From: Shewanellaceae bacterium
Lineage (GTDB): Bacteria > Pseudomonadota > Gammaproteobacteria > Enterobacterales > Shewanellaceae
DNA: 16,685 nt
NCBI GenBank assembly: GCA_016779685.1
Contig: JADHND010000009.1
Span: 1-16,685 of the forward strand
Reading direction: 5' to 3'
This document shows positions 1 to 8,246 of this stretch, piece by piece. The notes under the pieces are model-generated. The model saw only the letters and a program-made list of their open reading frames with translations. It was not told the origin of the DNA and searched no databases. The position numbers and the translations under genes are program-made. Position 1 is the first letter of the stretch. Every line of letters starts with the position of its first letter.

Positions 1-149
1 AACTTTAAGGTATCTCGTAATTTACGTCCTTTGTTACCAGACAACCAAGGATGGATCAGATCATCGCGCTTCATCCATGCCTGGATACTGTGATGTTGGA
101 GTAGGGGATGTTTTATAGGAGTGAGCGTTGATAGTCTTGTGTTAATCAT
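1..149 (-). CDS. Partial PLP-dependent ACC deaminase / D-cysteine desulfhydrase-like protein (N-terminus)
   Basis: Reading the minus strand from the ATG at 149 to the window edge gives 49 open codons, so only the N-terminus is present. It contains MKRDDLIHPWLSGNKGRKL, which matches the family pattern around the PLP-binding lysine of ACC deaminase and D-cysteine desulfhydrase-like fold-type II enzymes (KRDDL, then SGNK followed by RKL). The lysine of SGNK is expected to form the Schiff base with PLP. Family members deaminate or desulfhydrate small amino acids; the substrate cannot be told from this fragment. The gene points away from the msh genes and shares the 150-367 spacer with them. The family assignment rests on this one motif block. 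Confidence 0.75.
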   Translation of the reverse strand, partial: MINTRLSTLTPIKHPLLQHHSIQAWMKRDDLIHPWLSGNKGRKLRDTLK

Positions 150-367
150 GATAGGATGAACCAGAAAATTAAAAATTAAATTGTTGTCAGGTTGCAGAAT
201 GGTTAAATACGTTTAAAAATAAATAGGGTGCATTTAGGTTTGGACGCTTACGTCTGCCCCGATTTTATGAAGGCATCATATAAAATCCATGTCCGCAAAG
301 CAACCGTAGTATCGACGTCACCGGTGCAGCATTTTATGTGAACGCCGTGACAAATAACAGGGAATTT
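150..367. promoter_or_regulatory. Divergent intergenic region, probable promoter region of the msh assembly genes
   Basis: This non-coding spacer separates the divergent ACC deaminase-like gene from mshI and must hold the start signals for both. It is AT-rich in the middle (about 165-235). A weak sigma70-like pair for the plus strand is TTGCAG at 192-197 with TAAAAA at 214-219, spacer 16. A second weak pair is TTGGAC at 240-245 with TTTTAT at 263-268, spacer 17. Neither is convincing. The sequence shows no riboswitch or clear operator. Confidence 0.35.
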
Positions 368-1252
368 ATGTCGTTTCTGTCAAATATAGTGAAAAAAAAA
401 CAGGCTCAGCTCTCTTATTTTAGTGCGGTGTTGACGGATAAGACACTTCATGTTGGCTGGTTTGATGCTGCCGATGTTTTTCAATATGAATCGGTTCCCT
501 TGCTGCCCAATACCAATCCTTGGCAAACGCTGCCACCCATATTACAACACAGTCCCTGTATTTTAACCTTGGTCGAATCGCAGTACCATTGGCTGACCGT
601 GGACAAACCGCCGGCGAGTTCCCCAGCAGCTTGGATGACGGAATTGCATTGGCAAGTTAAAGATTTAGTTGATTTGCCTATTACCTCGATTCATTTAGAT
701 TATATAGATGCACCAACCATGGCTGGCGTTGACAAAGTACATGTCGTGGTCGTCAATAAGTTGTGGTTGCAAGCGGTTGTGCAAGCGGCCCAGCAGGCAG
801 GTATCGTGATGTGTGCTGTTGCACCCGATGTATTAACTTTCCGTCATCCGACTTCAGTAAGTGCACCAGCTAGTGATATGCGGCTGCTCATGTTGGGGTT
901 AGAAGGTCAAAACTGGTTGTTGTCCGTTTATCATCAGCAGCACCTGTTAACTTTTCGTCGTTTGAGTGGTTTTCAAGTCAAAGCAGCTACGCTTGAGTCT
1001 GATGCTGCCATGGAGATGTTGAGTGTGGAAGTTCAACGATTCATGGACTTTGTTGAAAGTCAATTGCGTACCCCCACTATTAAGCAGATAGAACTGATCG
1101 CCGATGGTCATAGCGTTGAGACACAAGCTTCGTTGCAGCCTCACTTCGAGGCGCCTGTAGCTTTGATGTCAACCAGTCAAGTCATATTGGATTTACTGCA
1201 ATCGAGCATCCATGCTTTTAAGTTGGATACAACAGCGACAGGCCAGTCATGA
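368..1252 (+). CDS. mshI: MSHA biogenesis protein MshI (PilM-like, actin-like fold)
   Basis: First gene of the msh run. MshI proteins are cytoplasmic, have the PilM actin-like fold, and dock on the N-terminus of the PilN-like partner. The protein is soluble, with no signal peptide or membrane segment. The next gene encodes a PilN-like protein and overlaps by four bases (ATGA at 1249-1252), as pilM-pilN pairs do. I prefer ATG 368 (294 aa, MSFLSNIVKKKQ): AGGGAA lies at 359-364 just upstream, and the N-terminus looks like other MshI proteins. An in-frame GTG at 338 would add 10 residues but has no ribosome-binding site. Identification comes mainly from position, length and overall character; sequence in this family is poorly conserved. 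Confidence 0.75.
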   Translation: MSFLSNIVKKKQAQLSYFSAVLTDKTLHVGWFDAADVFQYESVPLLPNTNPWQTLPPILQHSPCILTLVESQYHWLTVDKPPASSPAAWMTELHWQVKDLVDLPITSIHLDYIDAPTMAGVDKVHVVVVNKLWLQAVVQAAQQAGIVMCAVAPDVLTFRHPTSVSAPASDMRLLMLGLEGQNWLLSVYHQQHLLTFRRLSGFQVKAATLESDAAMEMLSVEVQRFMDFVESQLRTPTIKQIELIADGHSVETQASLQPHFEAPVALMSTSQVILDLLQSSIHAFKLDTTATGQS

Positions 1253-1857
1253 AACAACATATCAATCTCTACAGCCCTGATTTCTTATTTAAGCGTCATT
1301 GGTCTGATTTTTACTATGTGAGCCGCGCGGTGCTAGGCCTGTTGGTCTTGGTGATTGGAATGTGTGTGACGGTTTATGCTTTCTTACGTCAAGAACAGGC
1401 AAGCCTGATCCAAACCCAAGCCGAGATGCAAGCGTTACAACAAGAAGTGGATACGTTGGCAGCGCAATTTGAACAACGCAAACAAGACAACCCTTATCAA
1501 AATAAAATATTGATGCTGGAAACGCAATTGAAACAGCATAAGGCGCTGTTTAAGCAGTTGACGTCTTTGGATAATACCCATTTAAGCCCCTTGCCGCTGA
1601 CGACCTATTTAAAAGCATTGGCCGCTGTGCAAGAGCCGAAGCTGTGGTTGACTAAAATAGATTTGGACGGTAACAATATGCGTTTTGAAGGACGGGTACA
1701 AGCGCCAAAAGTTTTGCCAGAGTGGCTGAATAAGATAAAGCTACAACCGATATTCGCTGGGCAAGTTTTCCAGCAGTTGTCTCTAGAACAAACCAAGGAT
1801 GATGCCTCGCATCAGTTTGTGTTGACAGCGACGACTCAACCCCAGGTGGCACCATGA
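1249..1857 (+). CDS. PilN-like MSHA biogenesis protein (sometimes called MshI2)
   Basis: A 202-residue bitopic inner-membrane protein. The short cytoplasmic start MKQHINLYSP resembles the conserved INL motif by which PilN binds PilM. A single membrane helix follows (about residues 27-46), then a Gln/Glu-rich coiled coil (about 48-95) and a small mixed alpha/beta periplasmic domain. This is PilN/GspL-C topology. Its place between mshI (PilM-like) and mshJ (PilO-like), with four-base overlaps on both sides, supports a role in the alignment complex that links the cytoplasmic motor to the secretin. Confidence 0.8.
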   Translation: MKQHINLYSPDFLFKRHWSDFYYVSRAVLGLLVLVIGMCVTVYAFLRQEQASLIQTQAEMQALQQEVDTLAAQFEQRKQDNPYQNKILMLETQLKQHKALFKQLTSLDNTHLSPLPLTTYLKALAAVQEPKLWLTKIDLDGNNMRFEGRVQAPKVLPEWLNKIKLQPIFAGQVFQQLSLEQTKDDASHQFVLTATTQPQVAP

Positions 1858-2516
1858 ACCGTATTTTAGAGCGGCGCTATGAACAGCTCACTCGACGAGA
1901 ACAGGTTTTGCTGTGGACGACACTGTTGTTCTTGTTCTTAACGATGGTGTCGGAGGTGGTTTGGCCTTTGTGGCAACAGTGGCAAACCCTACATACAGAG
2001 CAACAGCAGCTGTACAAGCAACAACAGCATTTGCGTCAAAAACAACAGCTGCTTGCGATCGGTTTAGCAACAGATTATCAAGGTAATCAACAAGCCCGCT
2101 GGTTGAGTTTAAGGAAAGCGATCCAGGATGTACATGATCAGATCCATGACAATATGAAAACCCTCATTCCAGCTTCGAAAATGGCACAGGTTTTGACCGA
2201 GTTATTAGACAACACCCCCGGTTTAACCTTAAAGGCGCTGCGTTCGCAAGCTGTAGAGCCGTTGACGCAAGCACCTGTGGTATCAGCGGATGTGAGTGAC
2301 AATGCCAAGCCATCATTGTATCAGCACCGGTTAGAATTGGTGTTCGAGGGCGATTATTTGGCAACGCTTCGTTTTATGGATAAGGTAGATGCGATGCCGG
2401 AGAAAGTTTTTTGGCACGCGTTAGCTTATGAAGTTCAAAACCACCCCCAAGCAAAAATAACAATAGAGGTTTTTAGTCTGAGTGTTAACAAAGAATTTAT
2501 TCAGTTGGTGCCTTAG
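1854..2516 (+). CDS. mshJ: MSHA biogenesis protein MshJ (PilO/GspM-like)
   Basis: A 220-residue bitopic protein: a short basic cytoplasmic start (MNRILERRYEQLTRRE), one membrane helix (about residues 17-38), a very Gln-rich coiled coil (about 40-68), and a ferredoxin-like periplasmic domain ending in hydrophobic strands. N-termini with an E-Q-L-x-x-R-E-x-x-L pattern before the helix are typical of GspM/PilO/MshJ. It should pair with the PilN-like product in the periplasm. The start overlaps the previous stop (ATGA at 1854-1857), and the 3' end overlaps mshK by 35 bases. Confidence 0.82.
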   Translation: MNRILERRYEQLTRREQVLLWTTLLFLFLTMVSEVVWPLWQQWQTLHTEQQQLYKQQQHLRQKQQLLAIGLATDYQGNQQARWLSLRKAIQDVHDQIHDNMKTLIPASKMAQVLTELLDNTPGLTLKALRSQAVEPLTQAPVVSADVSDNAKPSLYQHRLELVFEGDYLATLRFMDKVDAMPEKVFWHALAYEVQNHPQAKITIEVFSLSVNKEFIQLVP

Positions 2517-2805
2517 TGCCTGTTTGATCACGTTGCCCGCCATTGCCGTTCCTTTAACGGATCCAACCCAGCCTTGGTTGTCTAAGCAGGTTTCACCCCA
2601 AGTATCGGTGGTTGCGCCTGATGAGGTGTGGCGCTTGCAAGCCGTTCAGCAAACCCAAGATGGCGCTGTGGCGATCATTAACAACACTTTGGTGCGGGTT
2701 GGTGAAACCATTGCCGGCTCTCGGATTGAGAAAATTGAACACCAAAGTGTGTATTTGGCCAATGGCCGTGTATTAAAGGTATTTGCGGTGACACAATCGT
2801 CGTGA
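2482..2805 (+). CDS. mshK: MSHA biogenesis protein MshK (PilP-like periplasmic protein)
   Basis: A 107-residue secreted protein. A GTG start at 2482 gives a signal peptide of about 22 residues (hydrophobic CLSACLITLPAIA, cleavage likely after AIA), followed by DPTQPW. DPT near the mature N-terminus is typical of MshK and PilP/GspC-like proteins. The rest is a small beta domain with the pattern AIINNTLVRVGETI and VYLANGRVLKVF, as in the homology-region domains that bind the secretin. The reading frame starts inside mshJ; AGAGG at 2465-2469 is the only ribosome-binding site in range, with a rather long spacer of 12. Expected role: bridge from MshJ/PilN-like to the MshL secretin. Confidence 0.8.
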   Translation: MLTKNLFSWCLSACLITLPAIAVPLTDPTQPWLSKQVSPQVSVVAPDEVWRLQAVQQTQDGAVAIINNTLVRVGETIAGSRIEKIEHQSVYLANGRVLKVFAVTQSS

Positions 2806-2830
2806 TGTTGTTGTAGTAAGGAAGTTAAAT

Positions 2831-4429
2831 GTGTCTGTTTTAAAACAAAAAAAGGCGGTGATATTTGGGATTATCATCAACCTAAGTGGTTGTCAAGCGA
2901 CCCCTCCCCAGTCTGCTCAAACGCCAACCGCGTTCTCAGAATCCCCTAAAACGCTCGATAACTTGCCATTGGCGGTTGAGCGTGACTTATACGCGCCGAC
3001 ATCAACACCACCGCTGTTGGCGCCACCTCTTGTAGCCAATCCCACGCCGGAGCGTCGGTTTGACATTGCTGCCAATGAGGTGCCTGTGGGTGTTTTTTTG
3101 GCGAATTTAGTGGCCGATTTGTCCGTTAATCTGGTGATACATCCTGAGGTTAAAGGTAAAGTGACGCTGTCATTGCAGCATGTGACTTTAGATGAGGTGC
3201 TTGAGGCCATCCGAGATGTGTATGGTTATGATGTACAGCGAGATGGGCGTCTTATTCAGATTTATCCAGCAGGTTTTCGAACCGAGTCTTTCGTGGTGGA
3301 TTATTTGTTGATGCAACGTCAAGCTGCCTCCAATACCCACATCAATGCGACGCGACAGTTTGATCAAGCAACCAAAGAAAATGATGCGAGTGGTAGTGGT
3401 ACTTCTATTTCGTCGGTATCGAACACCGATTTTTGGTCAGAATTACAAACTTCTTTAGCTGGTATTATCGGTAGTGCCGATGGTCGAACAGTCGTGGTGA
3501 CGCCACAAGCTAGTTTGGTTACAGTGCGCGCGATGCCTGCCGAGTTACGCCAGGTTCGGCGGTTCTTACAGCAAGCGGTTGAACACTTGCAACGGCAAGT
3601 GATCTTAGAAGCCAAAATCATGGAAGTGACACTGAATAAACAGTATCAACGCGGTATTCATTGGGAGGCTATCTTAGGTGCGCAGAGCTCGCAATTTGAA
3701 ATCAAGCCAAGTTCAAAAGCAACTGAATTATTGAAAAATGGCCTGCCTTCGTCGGTATCCAATGTGTTTAAGTGGACGTTTAATAAGGATGACAAACACA
3801 GTTTTGCTGCGGTTCTAAGTCTGCTTGATACTCAGGGTGATGTCGAGGTGCTGTCAAGTCCGAGAGTGACTGCGACCAACAATCAAAAAGCAGTGATTAA
3901 AGTTGGGGAAGACATCACCTTTACCCGCAACTACTCTAGGTTGTTAAATCAGGATCAAGACAACAGATACGAATGGATTAATCCGACCATTGAAACGGAA
4001 GCACATTTTTCGGGTATTTCTCTGGATGTGACCCCCCAAATTGATGATCAAGGGGCGGTGCTGCTGCATATTCATCCTTCGGTTGTGACGGTGACACGAG
4101 AATCACTTGAAGTCACTAGCAACGGCGAACAAACCAAGATATCAGTTCCTAAAAGCCAAATTCGTGAATCCGATTCTGTCATTAAAGCGGTGTCAGGCGA
4201 TGTCATTGTGATTGGTGGTTTGATGCAAACCTATGCCACTGAAACCGAGCATAAAGTCCCTTTTTTGGGCGATATTCCTTTACTAGGGGCTCTGTTTACC
4301 CATTATGAAACTGAATATAGGAAGAGAGAACTCATTATTGTCTTGAAGCCAACAGTGGTACGCAAAGGTACGTGGGCACAAGCATTGGCTGATTCTAAGC
4401 GCTTGCTTGAGCGATGGGAAGGCCAATAA
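2831..4429 (+). CDS. mshL: MSHA secretin MshL (outer-membrane lipoprotein)
   Basis: A 532-residue secretin. The N-terminus has a type II lipoprotein signal with lipobox LSGC (Cys21), so the protein is probably anchored or piloted as a lipoprotein. A Pro-rich linker (about 25-70) precedes a secretin/TonB short N-terminal domain (about 75-155, RFDIAANEVPVGVFLANLV). An N1-like domain follows, then the secretin beta-barrel domain (about 250-515) with the signature VPFLGDIPLLG (about 476-486) and RELIIVLKPTVV near the end. It forms the outer-membrane ring through which the pilus exits. The start is GTG at 2831 with TAAGGAAG at 2817-2824. The overlapping ATG at 2829 is out of frame and reaches a stop after four codons, so it cannot be used. 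Confidence 0.95.
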   Translation: MSVLKQKKAVIFGIIINLSGCQATPPQSAQTPTAFSESPKTLDNLPLAVERDLYAPTSTPPLLAPPLVANPTPERRFDIAANEVPVGVFLANLVADLSVNLVIHPEVKGKVTLSLQHVTLDEVLEAIRDVYGYDVQRDGRLIQIYPAGFRTESFVVDYLLMQRQAASNTHINATRQFDQATKENDASGSGTSISSVSNTDFWSELQTSLAGIIGSADGRTVVVTPQASLVTVRAMPAELRQVRRFLQQAVEHLQRQVILEAKIMEVTLNKQYQRGIHWEAILGAQSSQFEIKPSSKATELLKNGLPSSVSNVFKWTFNKDDKHSFAAVLSLLDTQGDVEVLSSPRVTATNNQKAVIKVGEDITFTRNYSRLLNQDQDNRYEWINPTIETEAHFSGISLDVTPQIDDQGAVLLHIHPSVVTVTRESLEVTSNGEQTKISVPKSQIRESDSVIKAVSGDVIVIGGLMQTYATETEHKVPFLGDIPLLGALFTHYETEYRKRELIIVLKPTVVRKGTWAQALADSKRLLERWEGQ

Positions 4430-5218
4430 ATGTTTATTTTTCAGCAATGCGTTATAACAAAATGGTTCAAACAAACGATACAAACAATAAGGCTAGAGCA
4501 TCGCAGTGGGTGTAAACGGGTGTGTCTAAGATTATCAAAAAGTATTTTGAGTGGCATTGGGCTGTTTTATGTCGGCTGCGTCACAGCGCAAACGCCGAAT
4601 TTGTCTATTACTGAGGTGGTACTGTCTCAAGCAGAGCAGGTGACTATATTGCAGCAACAGGCGCATCAGGCGCAACAGGATGGTCGGATTCAGCAAGCCA
4701 TCAAAGCGTACCAACGATTGTTACAATTGGCGCCTCAGAGCGCCTCAGCGCGTTTTGAGCTAGCCACCATAAGAGTTGCGAATGGGCAATGGACCCGTGC
4801 CGTTAAGTTACTTCAAGATGGCTTGATGCAAGACCCGCAGCAAATCAAGTTAACCATGGCCTTGGTGCAATTGTATCGGCATATGGGGCATGATAGGGCA
4901 GCGCTGCAATCAGTGCAAACAATGCCTGATACTGCCACGCACCATGTGTGGCGGCTGGAGCAACAAGCGGTTTTAGCGCAACGTTTGCAGCAACATCAGC
5001 AGGCACGAACCAGTTATGCCGCCTTGGTTGAGCATCAACCAGCGCAAGGTCGATGGTGGTTGGGCTTAGCGATAGCCGAAGATCGGTTGCACCAATTGAA
5101 GCCAGCGATGGCCGCCTATGCTCGTGCCTTGCAATTAGAGGGGTGGTCATTGCCATCGCGTCAGTTTATCCAAAATAGATTACAAGCCTTGCAAGAGAGC
5201 GCGCCATGGCAAGATTAA
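4430..5218 (+). CDS. mshN: MshN-like TPR protein
   Basis: A 262-residue protein with a basic N-terminus, one hydrophobic segment (about residues 38-54, either a signal anchor or a signal peptide ending near TAQ) and at least three TPR-like helix pairs (about 70-255). The C-terminal motif GRWWLGLAIAEDRL, followed by AYARALQLEG and FIQNRLQAL, is like the C-terminus of MshN proteins. Vibrio-type MshN starts with a cytoplasmic 'S-x-I-N-x-A-L' segment that is absent here, so this looks N-terminally shorter. The ATG directly follows the mshL stop, with GGGAAGG at 4416-4422. The 3' end overlaps mshE by 13 bases. The usual mshM gene is missing just upstream. Role in pilus assembly is inferred from the family. 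Confidence 0.72.
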   Translation: MFIFQQCVITKWFKQTIQTIRLEHRSGCKRVCLRLSKSILSGIGLFYVGCVTAQTPNLSITEVVLSQAEQVTILQQQAHQAQQDGRIQQAIKAYQRLLQLAPQSASARFELATIRVANGQWTRAVKLLQDGLMQDPQQIKLTMALVQLYRHMGHDRAALQSVQTMPDTATHHVWRLEQQAVLAQRLQQHQQARTSYAALVEHQPAQGRWWLGLAIAEDRLHQLKPAMAAYARALQLEGWSLPSRQFIQNRLQALQESAPWQD

Positions 5219-6939
5219 AGCGACGTCTAGGTACTCTGTTGGTACAAGAGAGTGTGATATCAGAAGCTGAGCTACAAGCGGCACTACAACAGCAAACCGA
5301 GACCGGCAGAAAGTTGGGTCAAACATTGGTGGATCTGGACATCATCAGCGAAGTTCAATTGGGGCAGTTTTTGGCGAAGCAGTTGCAACTGGAATTTGTT
5401 GATTTAAATCAGCGACAGCTGTCAACCGAGGTGGTGCAACAGCTACCTGAGGTACAAGCCCGCCGCTATAGGGCCTTGCTGCTAGACAAAATCGATGGCA
5501 TTATAACCGTTGCGTTGAGCGATCCCACGAACCTTCCCGCTCAAGACAGCATCAGTAGTCTATTTTCTTCAGCAAAAATACACATTGTGGTCGTCACAGA
5601 GTCTCAAATCATCCAAGCTTTTGAGCGATATTATCGTCGTACGCAAGCCATTTTTTCCATGGCTGAACAATTGGAACATGAATATAGCCAAACCACACAA
5701 TTTAAGTTCGATTTGCTCGCACCCGCAGGCGAGAGCGAAAGCACCATTGATAAATTGTTGCATACCATTTTTGAAGATGCGTTGGCGATGCGTGCTTCAG
5801 ATATCCATATCGAACCCGATGCCACTTGCTTGCGCATTCGATTGCGTGTCGATGGTCATTTGCAAGAAACCTTGATTCCGGAAGTCACGATCTCCGCGGC
5901 TCTAATCTTAAAAATTAAGTTGTTAGCCCAGCTGGATATATCCGAAAAACGGTTGCCTCAAGACGGTCGCTTTCAGCTTGAGGTAAAAGGTCAATCTTTG
6001 GATGTGCGGATCTCAACCATGCCGATTTATCACGGCGAAGCTGTGGTGATGCGATTGTTGGATCGCGATGGTGGCTTGCTTAATTTGAATCAAACGGGTG
6101 CGAATGAGGAGGTGTTAGCATGTATGCGGACACATTTACAGCGACCTCATGGCATGATTTTGATGACCGGTCCGACGGGCAGCGGTAAAACCACCACTTT
6201 ATACGGCATGCTCAACGAGTTGAATCAAAAACAACGGAAAATAATCACGATTGAAGACCCTATAGAATATCAATTGTCTCGTATTAACCAAGTGCAGGTG
6301 AATCCCAAAGTCGGTTTAAACTTCGCGCAGGTGCTGCGCACCGTATTACGCCAAGATCCAGATATCATTATGATTGGTGAAATGCGTGATCAGGAAACGA
6401 TTAACATGGGCTTGCGCGGCGCGATTACGGGGCACTTAGTGCTATCGACTTTACACACAAACGATGCCATTAGTTCGGTATTACGCCTCATTGACATGGG
6501 AGCAGCGCCTTATCTGATTGCCAGTTCGGTGCGTTTGGTGATTGCGCAGCGTTTGTTGCGTCGAATCTGTCGTGCTTGTCACACTCAAATTGTATTATCA
6601 GAAGCCGAGCAAGCTTGGTTGGCTGCTGTTGAATCAATGGGTAAAGCCACAACGCACACCTATCGTGGCCGTGGTTGTCAAGCGTGTCACGGTACTGGCT
6701 ATGCAGGACGAATTGGGATTTTTGAAATTCTAGAGTTCGATGACATGATGGTTCGTGCTTTGCGGAACAACGATCATCAAGCGTTCGTGGATGCTGCTAA
6801 AGCCAATGCTGGTTATCAACCTTTGCAAGCGAGTGCTTTAGCTTGCTTAGAGCGAGGTGAGACCACCTTAGAAGAGGTTATGCATTTGGTGGAAGGTAGT
6901 GCATGGTTGGTCGCTTCAAATCCCATGTCTTCAGCATGA
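5206..6939 (+). CDS. mshE: MSHA pilus assembly ATPase MshE (GspE/PilB family)
   Basis: A 577-residue assembly ATPase. Residues 1-65 form an MshEN domain with two copies of the c-di-GMP-binding pattern: RRLGTLL..AELQAALQQQ (about 6-30) and RKLGQTL..VQLGQFLAKQ (about 35-59). The core holds Walker A GPTGSGKT (322-329), an Asp-box region starting EDPIEYQ (about 350), Walker B DIIMIGEMRD (about 386-395) and a His box GHLVLSTLHTND (409-420). A zinc-type tetracysteine site is present (C455, C458, C491, C494). ATP hydrolysis should drive pilin extraction and polymerisation through MshG. In the Vibrio cholerae protein c-di-GMP binding stimulates this step. The glycine usually found in the middle of each MshEN motif is Ser or Asp here. 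Confidence 0.96.
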   Translation: MARLKRRLGTLLVQESVISEAELQAALQQQTETGRKLGQTLVDLDIISEVQLGQFLAKQLQLEFVDLNQRQLSTEVVQQLPEVQARRYRALLLDKIDGIITVALSDPTNLPAQDSISSLFSSAKIHIVVVTESQIIQAFERYYRRTQAIFSMAEQLEHEYSQTTQFKFDLLAPAGESESTIDKLLHTIFEDALAMRASDIHIEPDATCLRIRLRVDGHLQETLIPEVTISAALILKIKLLAQLDISEKRLPQDGRFQLEVKGQSLDVRISTMPIYHGEAVVMRLLDRDGGLLNLNQTGANEEVLACMRTHLQRPHGMILMTGPTGSGKTTTLYGMLNELNQKQRKIITIEDPIEYQLSRINQVQVNPKVGLNFAQVLRTVLRQDPDIIMIGEMRDQETINMGLRGAITGHLVLSTLHTNDAISSVLRLIDMGAAPYLIASSVRLVIAQRLLRRICRACHTQIVLSEAEQAWLAAVESMGKATTHTYRGRGCQACHGTGYAGRIGIFEILEFDDMMVRALRNNDHQAFVDAAKANAGYQPLQASALACLERGETTLEEVMHLVEGSAWLVASNPMSSA

Positions 6940-6957
6940 TGTTCGCGAGGAGATAGC

Positions 6958-8169
6958 ATGCCACAATATACCTATCGAGGTCGTCATCGCCAAGGACATG
7001 AAGTTGATGGCACGTTTGAAGCAGCCGATGCTGATACGGTATCCCAGTGGTTGTTATCACAGCAGGTATTGCCTGTATCAATAGAATTGCAGGCCGTACG
7101 ACAGGAAGTCGATGTCATGCGATGGTGGCATCGTCGTGTCTCAACGACCACGTTACAGTTTTTTGCTCGTCAAATGTACACTCTGTTGGCTGCAGGCCTG
7201 TCGGTGTTTGATGCCTTAAGCGGACTGATTAAAACGACAGAGTCAATCTATTTCAAAGCAACTTTAACGCAAGTTTATCAACAATTAGGTCAGGGTAAAG
7301 CCTTATCAGATGCTTTGCATCAGCACCCCAAGACGTTTAATGCTTTTTTTGTCGCCATGGTACACATGGGAGAACAAACGGGGCAATTGGATATGGTTTT
7401 TAAGCAGCTTGCGCACTACCTTGAGCGTCAAGATGAAATCAACAAGCAAGTGCAAGCGGCATTGCGTTATCCTAAATTTGTTCTCACTGTTATCTTGTTT
7501 GCTTTTTTGTTGATGAACATATACGTCATCCCTAGCTTTGTCACTATGTTTGATCAGATGGGAACTGAGCTGCCGTTACCGACTCAAATGATTATAGCGG
7601 TATCGCAGGCTATCAGCCAGCATGGGTGGGTCGCGGCTGCTGTTGTGGTGATGGGGCTGGTGAGCTGGATGTACTGGGCCAAAACCAATGCAGGGGCGTT
7701 GTGGGTTGATACCGTTCGATTGCGGGTACCTGTGTTGGGTAACGTATTAGAACGGACAGCATTGGCACGATTTAGTCGTTGTTTTGCAGTCATGTTGCAA
7801 TCAGGCGTGGCTTTGAACAATGCTTTAATCTTGGCTGCCGATGTTGTGAACAACCGCTGTATGCAAGCAAAAATTCATCGGATTCGATATTTAGTCGAAG
7901 AAGGCACCAGTCTAACGCAGGCTGCTTATCAAAGTCAGCTACTTCCACCTTTGGTTTTACAAATGCTGGCTATGGGTGAATCCTCTGGCCGTATTGAATC
8001 ACTGATGCTCGAAGTGGCTGCTTTCTATGAACGTGAAGTCGATTATGATATTAAAAAACTGACCAGTCGTTTAGAGCCGATCTTAATTACGCTGATGGCT
8101 TTGATGATCATGATTTTAGCCATGGGGATTTATTTGCCCATGTGGTCCATGATGGATGCGGTGATCTAG
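6958..8169 (+). CDS. mshG: MSHA platform protein MshG (PilC/GspF family)
   Basis: A 403-residue polytopic inner-membrane protein with two GspF domains (about residues 68-191 and 271-394). Three membrane segments lie at about 173-198, 223-241 and 374-396. Each repeat has the typical start (FARQMYTLLAAGLSVFDAL; FSRCFAVMLQSGVALNNAL), the M-x-x-MGE motif (MVHMGEQTGQL; LAMGESSGRI) and the YP-x-F/LEP start of the hydrophobic stretch. It is the membrane platform on which MshE acts. A strong ribosome-binding site GAGGAG lies at 6947-6952. It is the last gene of the 5' run; the downstream spacer has a possible weak terminator and no mshF-like gene. Confidence 0.95.
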   Translation: MPQYTYRGRHRQGHEVDGTFEAADADTVSQWLLSQQVLPVSIELQAVRQEVDVMRWWHRRVSTTTLQFFARQMYTLLAAGLSVFDALSGLIKTTESIYFKATLTQVYQQLGQGKALSDALHQHPKTFNAFFVAMVHMGEQTGQLDMVFKQLAHYLERQDEINKQVQAALRYPKFVLTVILFAFLLMNIYVIPSFVTMFDQMGTELPLPTQMIIAVSQAISQHGWVAAAVVVMGLVSWMYWAKTNAGALWVDTVRLRVPVLGNVLERTALARFSRCFAVMLQSGVALNNALILAADVVNNRCMQAKIHRIRYLVEEGTSLTQAAYQSQLLPPLVLQMLAMGESSGRIESLMLEVAAFYEREVDYDIKKLTSRLEPILITLMALMIMILAMGIYLPMWSMMDAVI

Positions 8170-8196
8170 AGGTATACTTCAAAAAAAAAGTTAAAT

Positions 8197-8219
8197 GCTT
8201 CTGTTTTGAAGCTAATTTT
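8197..8219 (+). terminator. Weak candidate terminator after mshG
   Basis: A small hairpin GCTTC-TGTTTT-GAAGC (8197-8212) is followed by TAATTTT. The first arm also competes with CTTCAAAA at 8177-8184, which pairs with TTTTGAAG at 8204-8211. The stem is short and the T-run interrupted, so termination would be inefficient. It sits 28 bases after the mshG stop, a suitable place to end the assembly transcript. Confidence 0.3.
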
Positions 8220-8246
8220 GTTAAATTTAAGCGGTTAGAGTGATGT

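Noticed and set aside
8177..8211. Eight-base inverted repeat CTTCAAAA / TTTTGAAG after mshG as a strong terminator
   Set aside because: AT-rich stem with a 19-base loop and no proper T-run after it; listed only as part of a weak terminator candidate.
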